From an uncultured Bacilli bacterium (lineage in GTDB: Bacteria > Bacillota_I > Bacilli_A > RFN20 > CAG-826): a stretch of DNA of 64,000 bases. Location: positions 18,898 to 82,897 of the forward strand of contig CALVUI010000003.1 in assembly GCA_944363565.1 (NCBI GenBank), in the 5' to 3' direction. The notes under the pieces are model-generated. The model ran no database searches. It had not been told where the DNA came from and saw only the letters and a list, made by a program, of their open reading frames with translations. How positions within the stretch are numbered: position 1 is the first letter of the stretch; each line of letters begins with the position of its first letter. Positions 1 through 9,234 of the stretch are shown piece by piece. The position numbers were made by a program, and so were the translations under genes.

Positions 1-2027
1 TACAAGGGTTTGCTGATGGCGATCTCGTCGAGGCTATTGGGTGGCTTCCCGAAGAGGAAAGGACCATAGGAGGAAGAGAAGGTGACCGAAGAGGCCGCGG
101 GCCTCAGGTAGGAACCGACCGCACTATAGGGAGGGAGGTCGATTTCGGCATAGGCCAGGTCCTTTTTGACATAACCGGCCGCATCGATGATCCCGTCGAT
201 CGAAGAGGGGAGGGAACTGACGTAAAAAGGCATGGCGAAACCGCTCATGTAGGCTTCGGGAAAGGAAACATAAGACCCATCGGTACAGGTATGAAAACTC
301 TTTAGATATGGCGCTTCTGCGGCTTTTTCGATCGCATTTTCTCCCAAAACCCGTTCATCGACGTAATAGACGTAATAACGGTTCAAAGGGCAGGTCTCCC
401 CGATGAAACAATGGGTCTTTTCGTAATCACTGCTGACGGGAATGAAGGAAAAACCCTTTAGAAGATCGCCCTTGAGGGCCCTTAAGAAATCCTCCTCCTT
501 GCGGGGCACCACATAAGGAACCTTTTGGATGTACCAAGGCAGACTCTGGTCGGGCTCGTCTTTGCTTGGGAGACGCATCTTCGTTTCATAGAGATAGGTC
601 GACCATTCCCTTGAATCGTGGTAGATGGTCGCAACCTCGCTATGGGTGACGGCCAAGATGCTGAGGATCTGCTCGTCCTCGTAGGTCCAGGACCGGTTTT
701 CCATCCGGTAAACCAACTGCAGACCGTTCTCTTCGATGTAATCCCCTAACGATTCATAGCTTCTTAAAATCCTAAGGCCATAGCAAAGATTGGCCATGTC
801 GGCGTAAGGTAAACCTAACACAATCTGGTCATTCTCCAGACTCTCCGGCTTTTCCGGCGCGGCCGAATAGACCTCCTCGAGATAGAGATAATCATTCGCG
901 GTCCTAAGGGACAGACCGGGGATGATGAGCTTACCGCCCTTATGGGGGATGTAGGCCTCATGACGGTCCGGGAAGAAGTTTTCAAAATCGGCGAGGTAGG
1001 TGATCCCGTAATCCGAAAAGATGGCGGGCATGTCTTCCACCAAGGACTTCACTTCCTGGAGAGGCGCGGATATGACCCGCCCGATGGTCGGCTCATCGGG
1101 ATTGCTCTTCTCCACCACCAGGGACTTGGGACCGATGAGGGAAGAAAAGGCCTTGCCAACCTCCTTTTGGAGGGAGACCTTCAGGTAGAACGAAGCCAAA
1201 ATCGAAATGAGGGAAAGGCTCAAAACGGAGAGGGTCAGTAGGGACCTTTTCCCCTTCTCCCTAAGGAGATGGAAGGCGTGTCTAAGCCAAAAGGAGAAGG
1301 GGACGGAAGGGACCTTGCGAAAGGACTTGTCGCGGATCGGAAGATCCTTGGCCTCCCCCTTCCCCTCTCCCTTATCGGGTCCCTCCATGCGCCCATCATG
1401 GAGGTGATAGACCTCGTCGCAATAGTGATGCAAAAGACCCTGGTCATGGCTGACGACGATGACGAGGGCCTTTTTGCCGTAAGACGAAAGAAGATCGAAG
1501 ACATTCTCGGCCGCTTCCTTGTTGAGGGCGGCGGTCGGTTCATCGCATAAAAGCAAAGGGGGATCGTTGACGAGGGCCCTAGCCAAGGCCACCCGGGCCC
1601 GTTCCCCGCCGGAGAGCAGACGGACGGCTTTCTTTTCCTTCCCTTCGAGTCCGACGAGGCGCAGGAGGTCGAGGGCCTTTTGCCTTTGGAACTTCCCGCC
1701 TCTATTGCAAGCCACGTGGGGTAACAAAACGTTGTCGATCGCCGTTTCCAAATCGAGCAAGGCATGGTTTTGCCTGAAGAAACCGACTTCCCGTAGACGA
1801 TGGAATCCGAGGTCCTTTTTGGAAAGGGTCCGGTAATCAAGGCCGAAGCAAGAGAGTTGGCCTTCATAGTCCTGGTCCAGGCCCCCGAGGATGTTTAGGA
1901 GGGTCGACTTGCCGGCGCCCGAGACCCCACGGATCCCGATCAATCCGCGATCGGGAAAAAGGAAGGACACATCCTTCAAGACCTCGGTGGCCCCAAAGTT
2001 CCTTCTAAGGGAAACCGCCTTGATCAT
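1..2027 (-). CDS. MacB-like ABC transporter, ATPase plus permease (3' end outside window)
   Basis: The N-terminal ABC ATPase domain has a Walker A motif (GVSGAGKST), the signature LSGGE and a Walker B ending LLLCDEP, followed by an H-loop (VVSHD). After about residue 235 comes a first membrane segment (SLLTLSVLSLSLISILASF) and then a long extracytoplasmic region. The frame is open to base 1, so the last membrane helices and the stop lie outside the window. ATG at 2027 overlaps the stop of the upstream transporter gene (ATGA), so the two are translationally coupled. The layout ATPase-TM1-large outer domain resembles MacB. Substrate unknown; MacB/FtsX-type pumps in Gram-positives often move peptides or envelope-active compounds, but that is family knowledge, not shown here. 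Confidence 0.85.
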   Translation of the reverse strand, partial: MIKAVSLRRNFGATEVLKDVSFLFPDRGLIGIRGVSGAGKSTLLNILGGLDQDYEGQLSCFGLDYRTLSKKDLGFHRLREVGFFRQNHALLDLETAIDNVLLPHVACNRGGKFQRQKALDLLRLVGLEGKEKKAVRLLSGGERARVALARALVNDPPLLLCDEPTAALNKEAAENVFDLLSSYGKKALVIVVSHDQGLLHHYCDEVYHLHDGRMEGPDKGEGKGEAKDLPIRDKSFRKVPSVPFSFWLRHAFHLLREKGKRSLLTLSVLSLSLISILASFYLKVSLQKEVGKAFSSLIGPKSLVVEKSNPDEPTIGRVISAPLQEVKSLVEDMPAIFSDYGITYLADFENFFPDRHEAYIPHKGGKLIIPGLSLRTANDYLYLEEVYSAAPEKPESLENDQIVLGLPYADMANLCYGLRILRSYESLGDYIEENGLQLVYRMENRSWTYEDEQILSILAVTHSEVATIYHDSREWSTYLYETKMRLPSKDEPDQSLPWYIQKVPYVVPRKEEDFLRALKGDLLKGFSFIPVSSDYEKTHCFIGETCPLNRYYVYYVDERVLGENAIEKAAEAPYLKSFHTCTDGSYVSFPEAYMSGFAMPFYVSSLPSSIDGIIDAAGYVKKDLAYAEIDLPPYSAVGSYLRPAASSVTFSSSYGPFLFGKPPNSLDEIAISKPL

Positions 2028-4072
2028 TCGTCCCTTAGTTCCTCGTAGATGCGGCCCTTGTAGAGGGGACGGATGCCTAGGAGGGTCCCCACCAGGGAGA
2101 TCAGAAGGGTCAAAAGAAAGGAAACCAAGGGTATGAAATAAGGCACTCCGAACAATGACCCAAATGGGTTAAGGCAGAGGGAAGAAAGACCGAGGACCCT
2201 AAGCAAAATCGAATTGAGAGCGTTGATGGAAAGGCTGAGGGCCATCAAAGAAACGACCATCCCTCCGAGGACCGGCAAGAAGGCTTCGATGAAATAGGGT
2301 GCCGCAATCTGCGATAAAGGAGCCCCCAGGGAAGAAAGGATGGCTCCCTCCTTTTTCCGTTTCTGGTAATGGGCGTAGGTCAAGGCAAAGATCACGAAGA
2401 AGGAGGTAAGAAAAGCGACCGCCAGAAATAGAGGGGAAAGGGAAAGCATGGTTAGGAAAATCGATGAATAAGAAGAAACCGCAATGAGAGGGAAGCAATC
2501 GACGGTGAAGGACTCCTCTTCCCCGATTTCCTCCAGCAAAGCCCAAAAGCCTAGGAGGGCCTCCTTGGAATGGCAAAAGACCCGGTAACAGTAGCCCGAT
2601 GTCGGGGCGTCCCCCGCACTGTCTTCCACAACTTCCAAAAGATTCGCGGAGGAAAACCCCTCGGGAAGGACTTCCTCCGCCATGAAGGAACGGAGGCCAC
2701 TATAGGAATAGAAAAGCTTGGGGGTGGAAAGAAAGTCGAACTCCTTGACGCTCCCGGCGATCAAAAAGGGAAAGGTAGCTTCGAATTCATGGGTCAGGTA
2801 GCCCTCGGTATAGGTAGAAGAGGAAGCCAAGGTCACCTCGTCCCCGATCGATAAGCCGGTCTCTTTCAAGAATGCGAGATTGACCAGACAAGAGGACAAA
2901 TCATCAGCCCGCGGATAATGGCCTGAAATCAGAAACGAGGATCCGACTTCTTTGAGGGAGAGATCGAAAATCGGAACCAGTGATATGGGCCCGTAGGTTT
3001 CTTCATTGCATTCCAATGTTCCACTTAAAGGAAAGAAATAGGAAAAGTCGGGTTCGATCGAAACCTCGTCAAGGCTCGAGAAGACCGACCTCGCCACCTC
3101 GATGTCGGGTCGGTAGGCCCGGCTCAGACTGACCGGGGAATTGCTGATCTCGATCGTCTCCTTGGCCCCGAAGGTGGCGGAGGCACATTCCAGATAATCA
3201 TAACGGGCCTCCAAGACCGAAGACGGGGCACCTAGGGCCACCCCAGCGGCCATGAAGCACAAAAGGAAGCTGAGGGCCGAAACCCCGAAGGAAAGGAGAT
3301 TCCCTTTCGCGTCCTCGACCAAGTTTCTTTTTAGGAGGGTCAACGAGGCAAAAGAAGAAGGGGCCTTGGCTTTTTCTAGTTTGGGCAATATTTCTTCCTT
3401 TTCAGTCAATTTCCCCTGCAAAACCCCATTCTTCAGTTCGAAAATCCTTTCGCAGTAGGCTTCCGCCAACTGAAGGTCATGGGTCACGACGAGGACTAGT
3501 CTCCTCTTCCCTTCTTCCTTGAGCAAGGACATGACCCGCTTGGCATTTTCCTCATCCAAGGCCCCGGTAGGTTCGTCAGAGAGGAGGATCTTTGGGGAAC
3601 TGATTAGGGTCCTGGCTAAAGCTACCCTTTGCTTTTCCCCACCCGAAAGGAGCCTTGCCTCCTGTTCGCCCTTATCCTCCAATCCAACTTCCCTTAGATA
3701 AGCCTTGGCCTTTTCATAAGCCTGGGTTTTATCCTCTCCCTTCAATAGGAGCGGCAAGGCCACGTTGAAGAGGACGTCGAATTCCTCCAAGAGGTTATAA
3801 TGCTGGAACAGCATCCCGAGATAGCGGCCCCGAAAGACCGCGGCCTGCTTGGGATTGAGCCGTTCGAGGTCGATTCCCCCGATCGAGATGGAACCGCCGG
3901 AGGGTTTTTCCAATCCGGCGATGAGGCTCAAGAGGGTCGACTTCCCGGCCCCCGAACTTCCCATGATCGCGAAAATGCCCTTTTCGGGCAAAACCAAATC
4001 GACGTCCCGTAGGACCTCTACTTCCCCCTCGGGGCCTTTGAAGGATTTCTTGATGTTCTTAAGGACTAGGAT
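2024..4072 (-). CDS. MacB-like ABC transporter, ATPase fused to FtsX-type permease
   Basis: The ABC ATPase has Walker A GSSGAGKST, signature LLSGGEKQRVALAR and Walker B ILLSDEPTGALDEE. A linker leads to TM1 (near LLSFGVSALSFLLCF), about 230 outer residues and three C-terminal helices with FtsX character, the MacB topology. The start is a problem: the first canonical codon in frame is TTG at 3997, which would remove the conserved first strand of the ATPase (VLKNIKKSFKG). In-frame coding continues upstream to an ATC at 4072, preceded by a GGGGGGAGG Shine-Dalgarno at 4081-4089 with ideal 8-nt spacing. I therefore give 4072 as the likely start; the alternatives are TTG 3997 or a one-base error in the C6 run at 4084-4089. 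It probably pairs with the downstream paralogue. Confidence 0.8.
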   Translation of the reverse strand: MLVLKNIKKSFKGPEGEVEVLRDVDLVLPEKGIFAIMGSSGAGKSTLLSLIAGLEKPSGGSISIGGIDLERLNPKQAAVFRGRYLGMLFQHYNLLEEFDVLFNVALPLLLKGEDKTQAYEKAKAYLREVGLEDKGEQEARLLSGGEKQRVALARTLISSPKILLSDEPTGALDEENAKRVMSLLKEEGKRRLVLVVTHDLQLAEAYCERIFELKNGVLQGKLTEKEEILPKLEKAKAPSSFASLTLLKRNLVEDAKGNLLSFGVSALSFLLCFMAAGVALGAPSSVLEARYDYLECASATFGAKETIEISNSPVSLSRAYRPDIEVARSVFSSLDEVSIEPDFSYFFPLSGTLECNEETYGPISLVPIFDLSLKEVGSSFLISGHYPRADDLSSCLVNLAFLKETGLSIGDEVTLASSSTYTEGYLTHEFEATFPFLIAGSVKEFDFLSTPKLFYSYSGLRSFMAEEVLPEGFSSANLLEVVEDSAGDAPTSGYCYRVFCHSKEALLGFWALLEEIGEEESFTVDCFPLIAVSSYSSIFLTMLSLSPLFLAVAFLTSFFVIFALTYAHYQKRKKEGAILSSLGAPLSQIAAPYFIEAFLPVLGGMVVSLMALSLSINALNSILLRVLGLSSLCLNPFGSLFGVPYFIPLVSFLLTLLISLVGTLLGIRPLYKGRIYEELRDE

Positions 4073-4108
4073 AAAGACGGCCTCCCCCCATATATAGGAG
4101 GAGAAAGG

Positions 4109-4336
4109 TCACTTGGTCCCTAATTCGATGATATTTTCGTGATGGGAGACGACTTTCTTGAGCTTCGAGTTGAAGTTGTCCCTCGATAGCATCATGACGC
4201 GGCCGCAGGCCAAACACCGGATCTTGATGTCGGCCCCGACCCGGACGATTTGAAAAAGGCGGCTCCGTTTCTCGCAGGGGTGTTCTTTTTTCATCATCAC
4301 CACGTCGTAAAGGGCGATGGGCGGGACTTCTACCAA
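4109..4336 (-). CDS. DUF951 family small protein
   Basis: A 75-residue protein with the DUF951 pattern: MMKKEHPC near residue 14, then IKIRCLACGRVMMLSRDNF with a CxxC pair that may bind zinc, and a lysine-rich end. I chose TTG at 4336 because GGAGG lies 7 nt upstream and the resulting length matches the family (about 65-75 residues). The start overlaps the 3' end of fhs by 7 bases, so it is coupled to it. In Bacillus the homologue (YyzM) sits next to ychF near the origin. Function is unknown; a nucleic-acid-associated role is only a guess from the basic charge and CxxC. Confidence 0.8.
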   Translation of the reverse strand: MVEVPPIALYDVVMMKKEHPCEKRSRLFQIVRVGADIKIRCLACGRVMMLSRDNFNSKLKKVVSHHENIIELGTK

Positions 4337-5937
4337 GGCTTGTCCTCCATCTTGACCGCGGCCGGGACCTTCGGAAGGCCGGGCATCCGCATGATGTCGC
4401 CGGTCAAAGGCACGACGAAACCCGCCCCCGAGGACAGGGCTACTTCCCTGACCCCGATCACGAAGTTCTTGGGAACCCCGACCAGTTTGGGATTGTCGCT
4501 CAAAGACTGCGGGGTCTTGGCCATGCAGATGTAGCAATCCCCATAGCCGTCTTCTGCGAGTTTCTTTAGTTGTTCTTCGGCCTTTTCACCATATGAGACC
4601 CCATCGGCCCGGTAGATCTCCCTAGCGATGGTTTCGATCTTTTGTTTGAGGGACATCGACTTTTCGACGATCGGATGGAAATGGGCTTCCTTCGTCTTCA
4701 TAACTTCGAGGCACTTCGAAGCCAAGTCCTTCATCCCTTCCCCGCCTTTGAGGAAGCCTTCCGAGAGACTCAAGGGCACTCCTCTTTCCTGACAGTAGGA
4801 AGCGATGGCCTCGAGTTCGGCCTTGGTATCGCTCGGGAAGCGGTTGATGGCGACCACGCAAGGGAGGCCGTACTTCCCGATGTTTTCCAAATGGACCCCG
4901 AGGTTCTCCAAGCCCTTCTTCAAGGCCTCGACGTTTTCCTTTTCGAGATCCGCGAAGGGAACCCCGCCATGGGACTTGAGAGCTCTGGCCGAAGCCACCA
5001 TCACGACCATCGAAGGGGCGAAATCCCCGTAGGGACAAAGGATGTCGAGGAATTTTTCCGCGCCCAGGTCGGCTCCGAAGCCAGCCTCGGTGACGGTGAT
5101 GGGGGCAAGGCGCCTAGAAGCCTCTAGGGCGATCAAAGAGTTGCAGCCGTGGGCAATGTTGGCGAAGGGCCCACCGTGGATAATGGCGGGATTGCCTTCG
5201 GCCGTCTGGACCAAATTGGGCTTGAGGGCTTCCTTCATCAGCTTCATGACGGCGTGGGTCACCCTCAAATCGGCTACCGTCACCGGCTTCCCGTCATAGT
5301 CATAGGCCACGGTGATGCGGGAAAGCATCCGATGGAAGTCATTTTCGTCTTTGGCCAAACACAAAATGGCCATCATTTCCGAGGCCACGGTGATGACGAA
5401 GCCGTCCTTCCTTTCGATCCCGTTCTTGTTGCCCTGGCCGACCGTGATTTCCCTAAGGGCCCGATCGTTCATGTCCAGGGCCCGGCGCCAGACGACCCGG
5501 TCGGGGTCGATATGGAGTTCGTTGCCTTGGAAGATGTGGTTATCGATGACGGCGGAGATCAGATTGATGGAAGAGGTGAGGGCGTGCATGTCGCCGGTGA
5601 AGTGAAGGTTGATGTCTTCGCTCGGCTCGACGGTCGACTTGCCGCCGCCGGTTGCCCCGCCCTTGATGCCGAAGACCGGACCGAGGGCCGGCTCCCTGAG
5701 GCACAGCATGGCCTTTTGGCCGATTTTGGCAAAGCCATCGGCCAAGCCGATGCTGGTCGTGGTCTTCCCTTCCCCGGCCTTGGTCGGGGTGATGGCGGTC
5801 ACCAAAATGACCTTGCCGGGCTTTTCGTCCTTGAGGAAGGAGACATCGATCTTGGCCTTGTACCGACCGTAAGGTTCCAAATTCTCTTCGGGGATGCCCG
5901 CTTTTTTGGCGATATTGCGAATATTCTCCAGTTCCAT
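4330..5937 (-). CDS. fhs: formate-tetrahydrofolate ligase
   Basis: Cytosolic enzyme that makes 10-formyl-THF from formate, THF and ATP, feeding purine and formyl-Met synthesis. At 535 residues it is slightly short of the usual ~556. The N-terminus has the family P-loop TPTKAGEGKTTT near residue 50, followed by the conserved LREPALGPVFGIKGGATGGG and later GGPFANIAHGCNS. The C-terminus keeps TGDIMRMPGLPKVPAA but then ends quickly (KMEDKPW) instead of the usual extra acidic tail. GGAG lies just upstream of the ATG. It follows tcdA with a 23-nt gap and overlaps the DUF951 gene. Confidence 0.97.
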   Translation of the reverse strand: MELENIRNIAKKAGIPEENLEPYGRYKAKIDVSFLKDEKPGKVILVTAITPTKAGEGKTTTSIGLADGFAKIGQKAMLCLREPALGPVFGIKGGATGGGKSTVEPSEDINLHFTGDMHALTSSINLISAVIDNHIFQGNELHIDPDRVVWRRALDMNDRALREITVGQGNKNGIERKDGFVITVASEMMAILCLAKDENDFHRMLSRITVAYDYDGKPVTVADLRVTHAVMKLMKEALKPNLVQTAEGNPAIIHGGPFANIAHGCNSLIALEASRRLAPITVTEAGFGADLGAEKFLDILCPYGDFAPSMVVMVASARALKSHGGVPFADLEKENVEALKKGLENLGVHLENIGKYGLPCVVAINRFPSDTKAELEAIASYCQERGVPLSLSEGFLKGGEGMKDLASKCLEVMKTKEAHFHPIVEKSMSLKQKIETIAREIYRADGVSYGEKAEEQLKKLAEDGYGDCYICMAKTPQSLSDNPKLVGVPKNFVIGVREVALSSGAGFVVPLTGDIMRMPGLPKVPAAVKMEDKPW

Positions 5938-5960
5938 CGAAAAATCTCCTTTTTTCTATA

Positions 5961-6650
5961 TTAACCCAAATGGGCGGCCAGGTATTTGAGGGTAAGGGCG
6001 CCAAGAATGAGACCGGCCGCCGAAGGGACTCCCATCGAAGAAGGGATTTCCGTCCCCTCGAAGGGTATCGGGTTCTCTTTGGAAAAAACGCATTCCACTT
6101 CTTCTAAAGGAATGCCTTCCTTCCGAAGGTCCTGACGTAGACGCCTTGCCAAGGGATCGCCGGAAGTCTCGGAGAGTGGAACGACGGTGAGGGCCGTCGG
6201 ATCCATCCGCTTCCCGGTCCCGAGGCAAACGAAGATCTTGGTATGACGGTTGTGCGCTTCCTTGATGAGGGCGACCTTGGCCCTGATGTCGTCGATGCAG
6301 TCGACGAAGACGTCGACCTCGGGGATGGAAGAGACGTTTGTCTCGTCCACCAAAACATCGTGCGGCCTGACCTTGGCCTGCGGGTTGATGGTGGCGGCCC
6401 GACTGAAAGCCACCTCGACCTTGGACAGGGTCAGGTTGAAGAGGTTGCTGAGGATCTGGCGGTTGAGGTTGCTCTCTTCGAACACATCATGGTCGTAAAG
6501 CTCGAAATGGCCAATTCCGCTTCGTAGCAAAAACTCGTAGCAGGTCCCGCCCACTCCGCCCAGTCCAAAGAGGGCGACCTTGGCTTTTTTGAATTTGGAA
6601 ACGGCATTATCCCCGTAAAGGAGGGTTGTCCGATTGGAAAATGATTTCAT
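5961..6650 (-). CDS. tcdA: tRNA threonylcarbamoyladenosine dehydratase-like ThiF/E1 family protein
   Basis: A 229-residue adenylating enzyme of the ThiF/HesA/MoeB superfamily. The Rossmann nucleotide loop GLGGVGG lies near residue 30, followed by the E1 motif DHDVFEESNLNRQ and the DCIDDIRAKVALI segment typical of TcdA (YgdL/CsdL). No CxxC zinc pairs are present, which fits TcdA rather than MoeB. TcdA cyclises t6A to ct6A at position 37 of ANN-decoding tRNAs. Its neighbours miaA and miaB also modify position 37, which supports the assignment. ATGA overlap with miaA indicates coupling. The exact substrate is inferred from family and context. Confidence 0.85.
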   Translation of the reverse strand: MKSFSNRTTLLYGDNAVSKFKKAKVALFGLGGVGGTCYEFLLRSGIGHFELYDHDVFEESNLNRQILSNLFNLTLSKVEVAFSRAATINPQAKVRPHDVLVDETNVSSIPEVDVFVDCIDDIRAKVALIKEAHNRHTKIFVCLGTGKRMDPTALTVVPLSETSGDPLARRLRQDLRKEGIPLEEVECVFSKENPIPFEGTEIPSSMGVPSAAGLILGALTLKYLAAHLG

Positions 6651-7498
6651 GATGGTATGTCTTCCCCTCCTTTGACTTCTTTATATTGGAATTGGTGACG
6701 CAAGAAGGTCAACTGTCTTTTGGCGTAATGTCTGGTGGCCTTGGCCATCTCTTCCTTCGCCCTCCTTAGGTCATATTTGCCATCGAGATAGGCCAGGATC
6801 TCCTTGCCGCCGATGGCCCTTAAGGCCGGAGCGTCCTCCCCATAGGCCTCCCGGATAGCCTTAACTTCCTCGATGGCTCCCCCGTCAAACATTTGGTCGA
6901 TCCGTCTTTCGATCCGGCGATAGAGGACTTCCCGATCAGGAACCAGGGCGTAGAACTCCGCCCCATAAAGAGGCTTGTAGATATCGACTTTTTGGACCTC
7001 ACTTTTGGGATGTCCCGATAGGGCCATCTCGAGGGCCCGGAGGATCCTCACTCGGTTGTGGGGATGGATTTCATTCGCGCTTAGGGGATCGAGGGCAAGA
7101 AGCTCTTCGTATAATTCTTTCGTTGTCTTATTCCCGTCCGGTTTGACCGGTTCAAAGTCGGGAAAAGAATAAGGAAAGAGGACGGCCCTCACGTAAAGCA
7201 TGGTGCCTCCGACCATGATGACGTCGTGGCCCCTGGAAAAGGCTTCTTCGATGGCCTTCCTGGCGTCTACTTGGTACTGAGCCACCGAATAGCATTCGTT
7301 TGGGTTTAAGAAACCGACGAGGTGATGGGGAAACTTCGCCCTTTCTAAGGCCGAAGGGGCCGCGGTCAAAACGTCCATTCCCCGGTACATCTGGAAGGCG
7401 TCGGCTCCGATGATCTCGAAGTTCCCGCGTCTAGCCAGTTCGTAAGCCAGGGCGCTTTTGCCGCTGGCGGTCGGACCGAGAATGGCAATGAGCCTCAC
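6647..7498 (-). CDS. miaA: tRNA dimethylallyltransferase
   Basis: Transfers an isopentenyl group from DMAPP to N6 of A37 in tRNAs reading UNN codons, the step before MiaB. The 283-residue protein starts MRLIAILGPTASGKSAL, with the P-loop at residues 7-16, then DAFQMYRGMD (a variant of the usual DSxQVYRxMD) and the HHLVGF segment. The C-terminal half holds RRIERRIDQMF and the KEE...ATRHYAKRQLTFLR region that closes on the tRNA. The start ATG overlaps the miaB stop by 4 bases, and its own stop overlaps the tcdA start. Length is near the usual ~300. Confidence 0.96.
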   Translation of the reverse strand: MRLIAILGPTASGKSALAYELARRGNFEIIGADAFQMYRGMDVLTAAPSALERAKFPHHLVGFLNPNECYSVAQYQVDARKAIEEAFSRGHDVIMVGGTMLYVRAVLFPYSFPDFEPVKPDGNKTTKELYEELLALDPLSANEIHPHNRVRILRALEMALSGHPKSEVQKVDIYKPLYGAEFYALVPDREVLYRRIERRIDQMFDGGAIEEVKAIREAYGEDAPALRAIGGKEILAYLDGKYDLRRAKEEMAKATRHYAKRQLTFLRHQFQYKEVKGGEDIPS

Positions 7499-9234
7499 TT
7501 CAAGATGGCCTCCGTTTCCCGTAACAACCCTTCCACTTCCTCCTTGAGGGCCTCGCGGTTGGCGTAACGGGGATCGTTATCGATGAGGTCTTGGAGCCCC
7601 TTGAGCTCCTCAACGGCCTTATGGTGTTCAGCCTCGCTTCTAGAAAGGGCCACCGCCTTTTGGGCCTTGGATAGAAGGCTTAGGTTTTCCCGGAAGGAGA
7701 GGTCATCCTTCAATTCTTTGGTATGGGAGATGAATTCCTTGGCAGAGGGATCCCTCTTGAGGAAAGAAGCGACCTGTTTGGCCTTGGCCAGGACCGGGTC
7801 TTCATCGAGTTCCCCTAGTAGCGAATAGGTATGGGACTCCTTGATCTTCACTCTTACCAAGCATCCCTTGAGATATTCAGGACCCGGGAAATTGACGAGC
7901 TTATTCCCTTCGGTGTAGCCCGAGAGGATGGCCTTGTCCCTCTTCGAGGGTCCATCCACAAGGACTTCGTAGGTCTTTCCGACCATTCTCTCAGAAGAGG
8001 CAGAAACCCCTTCTTCCACTGCCTTTACGAGGCGGTTGAACCTTTCGTGTTTGATCTCTTCCGGAACCTGGTCTTCCCTGGCGGCGGCCGGGGTTCCGGG
8101 ACGCGGAGAATAGATGAAGGTAAAGGCGGAATCGAAACCGACCTTCTTGACAACCTCGATGGTCTCAAGGAAGTCTTCCTCGGTCTCCCCGGGGAAGCCG
8201 ACGATGATGTCGGTCGAAAGTTCGATCTCCGGGATTTCGGTCCTGATCTTCTCGACCAGGGCCAGGTATTCTTCCTTGCTATAACGCCGCCCCATTTCCT
8301 TGAGGACCTTGGTAGAGCCGCTTTGTAAAGGAAGATGGATCCACTTCATGATATTGGGGTGCCGCTTCATGGCGCGAATCATCTCGTCATTGAAGTCCCA
8401 TGGATGGCTGGTCAGATAACGGATCCGCGGGATCCCGATCTCGGCGACTTTGTCCAATAACTCCGCAAAAGAGGTATCTTTGAGGTCTTTTCCGTAACTA
8501 TTTACGTTTTGTCCTAGCAAGGTCACTTCCTGGTAATCGTTGAGGTAGAGGTCCTGGCATTCCTTAACGATGTCCTTAAGGTCACGGCTTCTTTCGCGAC
8601 CCCTGGTATAGGGAACGATGCAGTAGGTGCAGAACTTGTCGCAGCCATAGGAAATGTCGACGTAGGCCTTGTAGGGGTCGCTTCGAGAAACCGGGAGGCT
8701 TTCCACCACTTCCCCGGCCTTGCTATAGACGCTCATCAGGGGCCGACGGCCCTTGACGTAGGAAGCCAGGCATTCGGGCAACTCGTTGATGTTATGGGTC
8801 CCGATGACGAGGCTGACCTGGGGATAGGAAGTCATGAGCTTCTCACCGATCCCCTCTTCCTGCATGACGCAGCCGGCCACGACCAAAGCGAAGGAAGAAT
8901 CGGCCTTCTGCCTATCCTTGAACTTCCCGATTTCCCCATAGACCTTTTCCTCGGCGTTTTCCCTGACCGCGCAGGTATTGAGCAAAACGATGGTGGCCTC
9001 CTTGGGGTCCTCGGTCTCGACCATCCCCATGGCCTTGAAGATCCCGGCGAAGGTCTCGGAGTCCCGGACGTTGCCCTGGCAGCCGTAGGTCTTGATGTAG
9101 AAGGACTTCCCCTTGTAGACCTCCAAGGATGGGTCGATTTGGATATCGCTTCTAACGACTTTGCGTTCGTTTAAACGGGAACGGGCCTTGCTGGCATCGG
9201 GACGCGAGAGAACCTCGATTTTCCTATTCGACAT
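7495..9234 (-). CDS. miaB: MiaB tRNA methylthiotransferase fused to a YmcA/RicA-like (Com_YlbF) domain
   Basis: Residues 1-~475 are MiaB: three N-terminal cysteines of the auxiliary 4Fe-4S cluster (C52, C88, C122), the radical-SAM CxxxCxxC (C198, C202, C205) and a C-terminal TRAM domain ending near SHTYSLLGEL. It methylthiolates i6A37 in tRNA. Unlike ordinary MiaB (~440-510 aa), it continues for about 100 residues of all-alpha, charged sequence (AKQVASFLKRDPSAKEF ... EVEGLLRETEAI) with the pattern of the YlbF/YmcA family. In Bacillus, ymcA is the separate gene just after miaB, so the most direct reading is a gene fusion. The start at 9234 has AGGAG 5 nt upstream, overlapping ymdB by 11 bases. 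Confidence 0.93.
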   Translation of the reverse strand: MSNRKIEVLSRPDASKARSRLNERKVVRSDIQIDPSLEVYKGKSFYIKTYGCQGNVRDSETFAGIFKAMGMVETEDPKEATIVLLNTCAVRENAEEKVYGEIGKFKDRQKADSSFALVVAGCVMQEEGIGEKLMTSYPQVSLVIGTHNINELPECLASYVKGRRPLMSVYSKAGEVVESLPVSRSDPYKAYVDISYGCDKFCTYCIVPYTRGRERSRDLKDIVKECQDLYLNDYQEVTLLGQNVNSYGKDLKDTSFAELLDKVAEIGIPRIRYLTSHPWDFNDEMIRAMKRHPNIMKWIHLPLQSGSTKVLKEMGRRYSKEEYLALVEKIRTEIPEIELSTDIIVGFPGETEEDFLETIEVVKKVGFDSAFTFIYSPRPGTPAAAREDQVPEEIKHERFNRLVKAVEEGVSASSERMVGKTYEVLVDGPSKRDKAILSGYTEGNKLVNFPGPEYLKGCLVRVKIKESHTYSLLGELDEDPVLAKAKQVASFLKRDPSAKEFISHTKELKDDLSFRENLSLLSKAQKAVALSRSEAEHHKAVEELKGLQDLIDNDPRYANREALKEEVEGLLRETEAILK

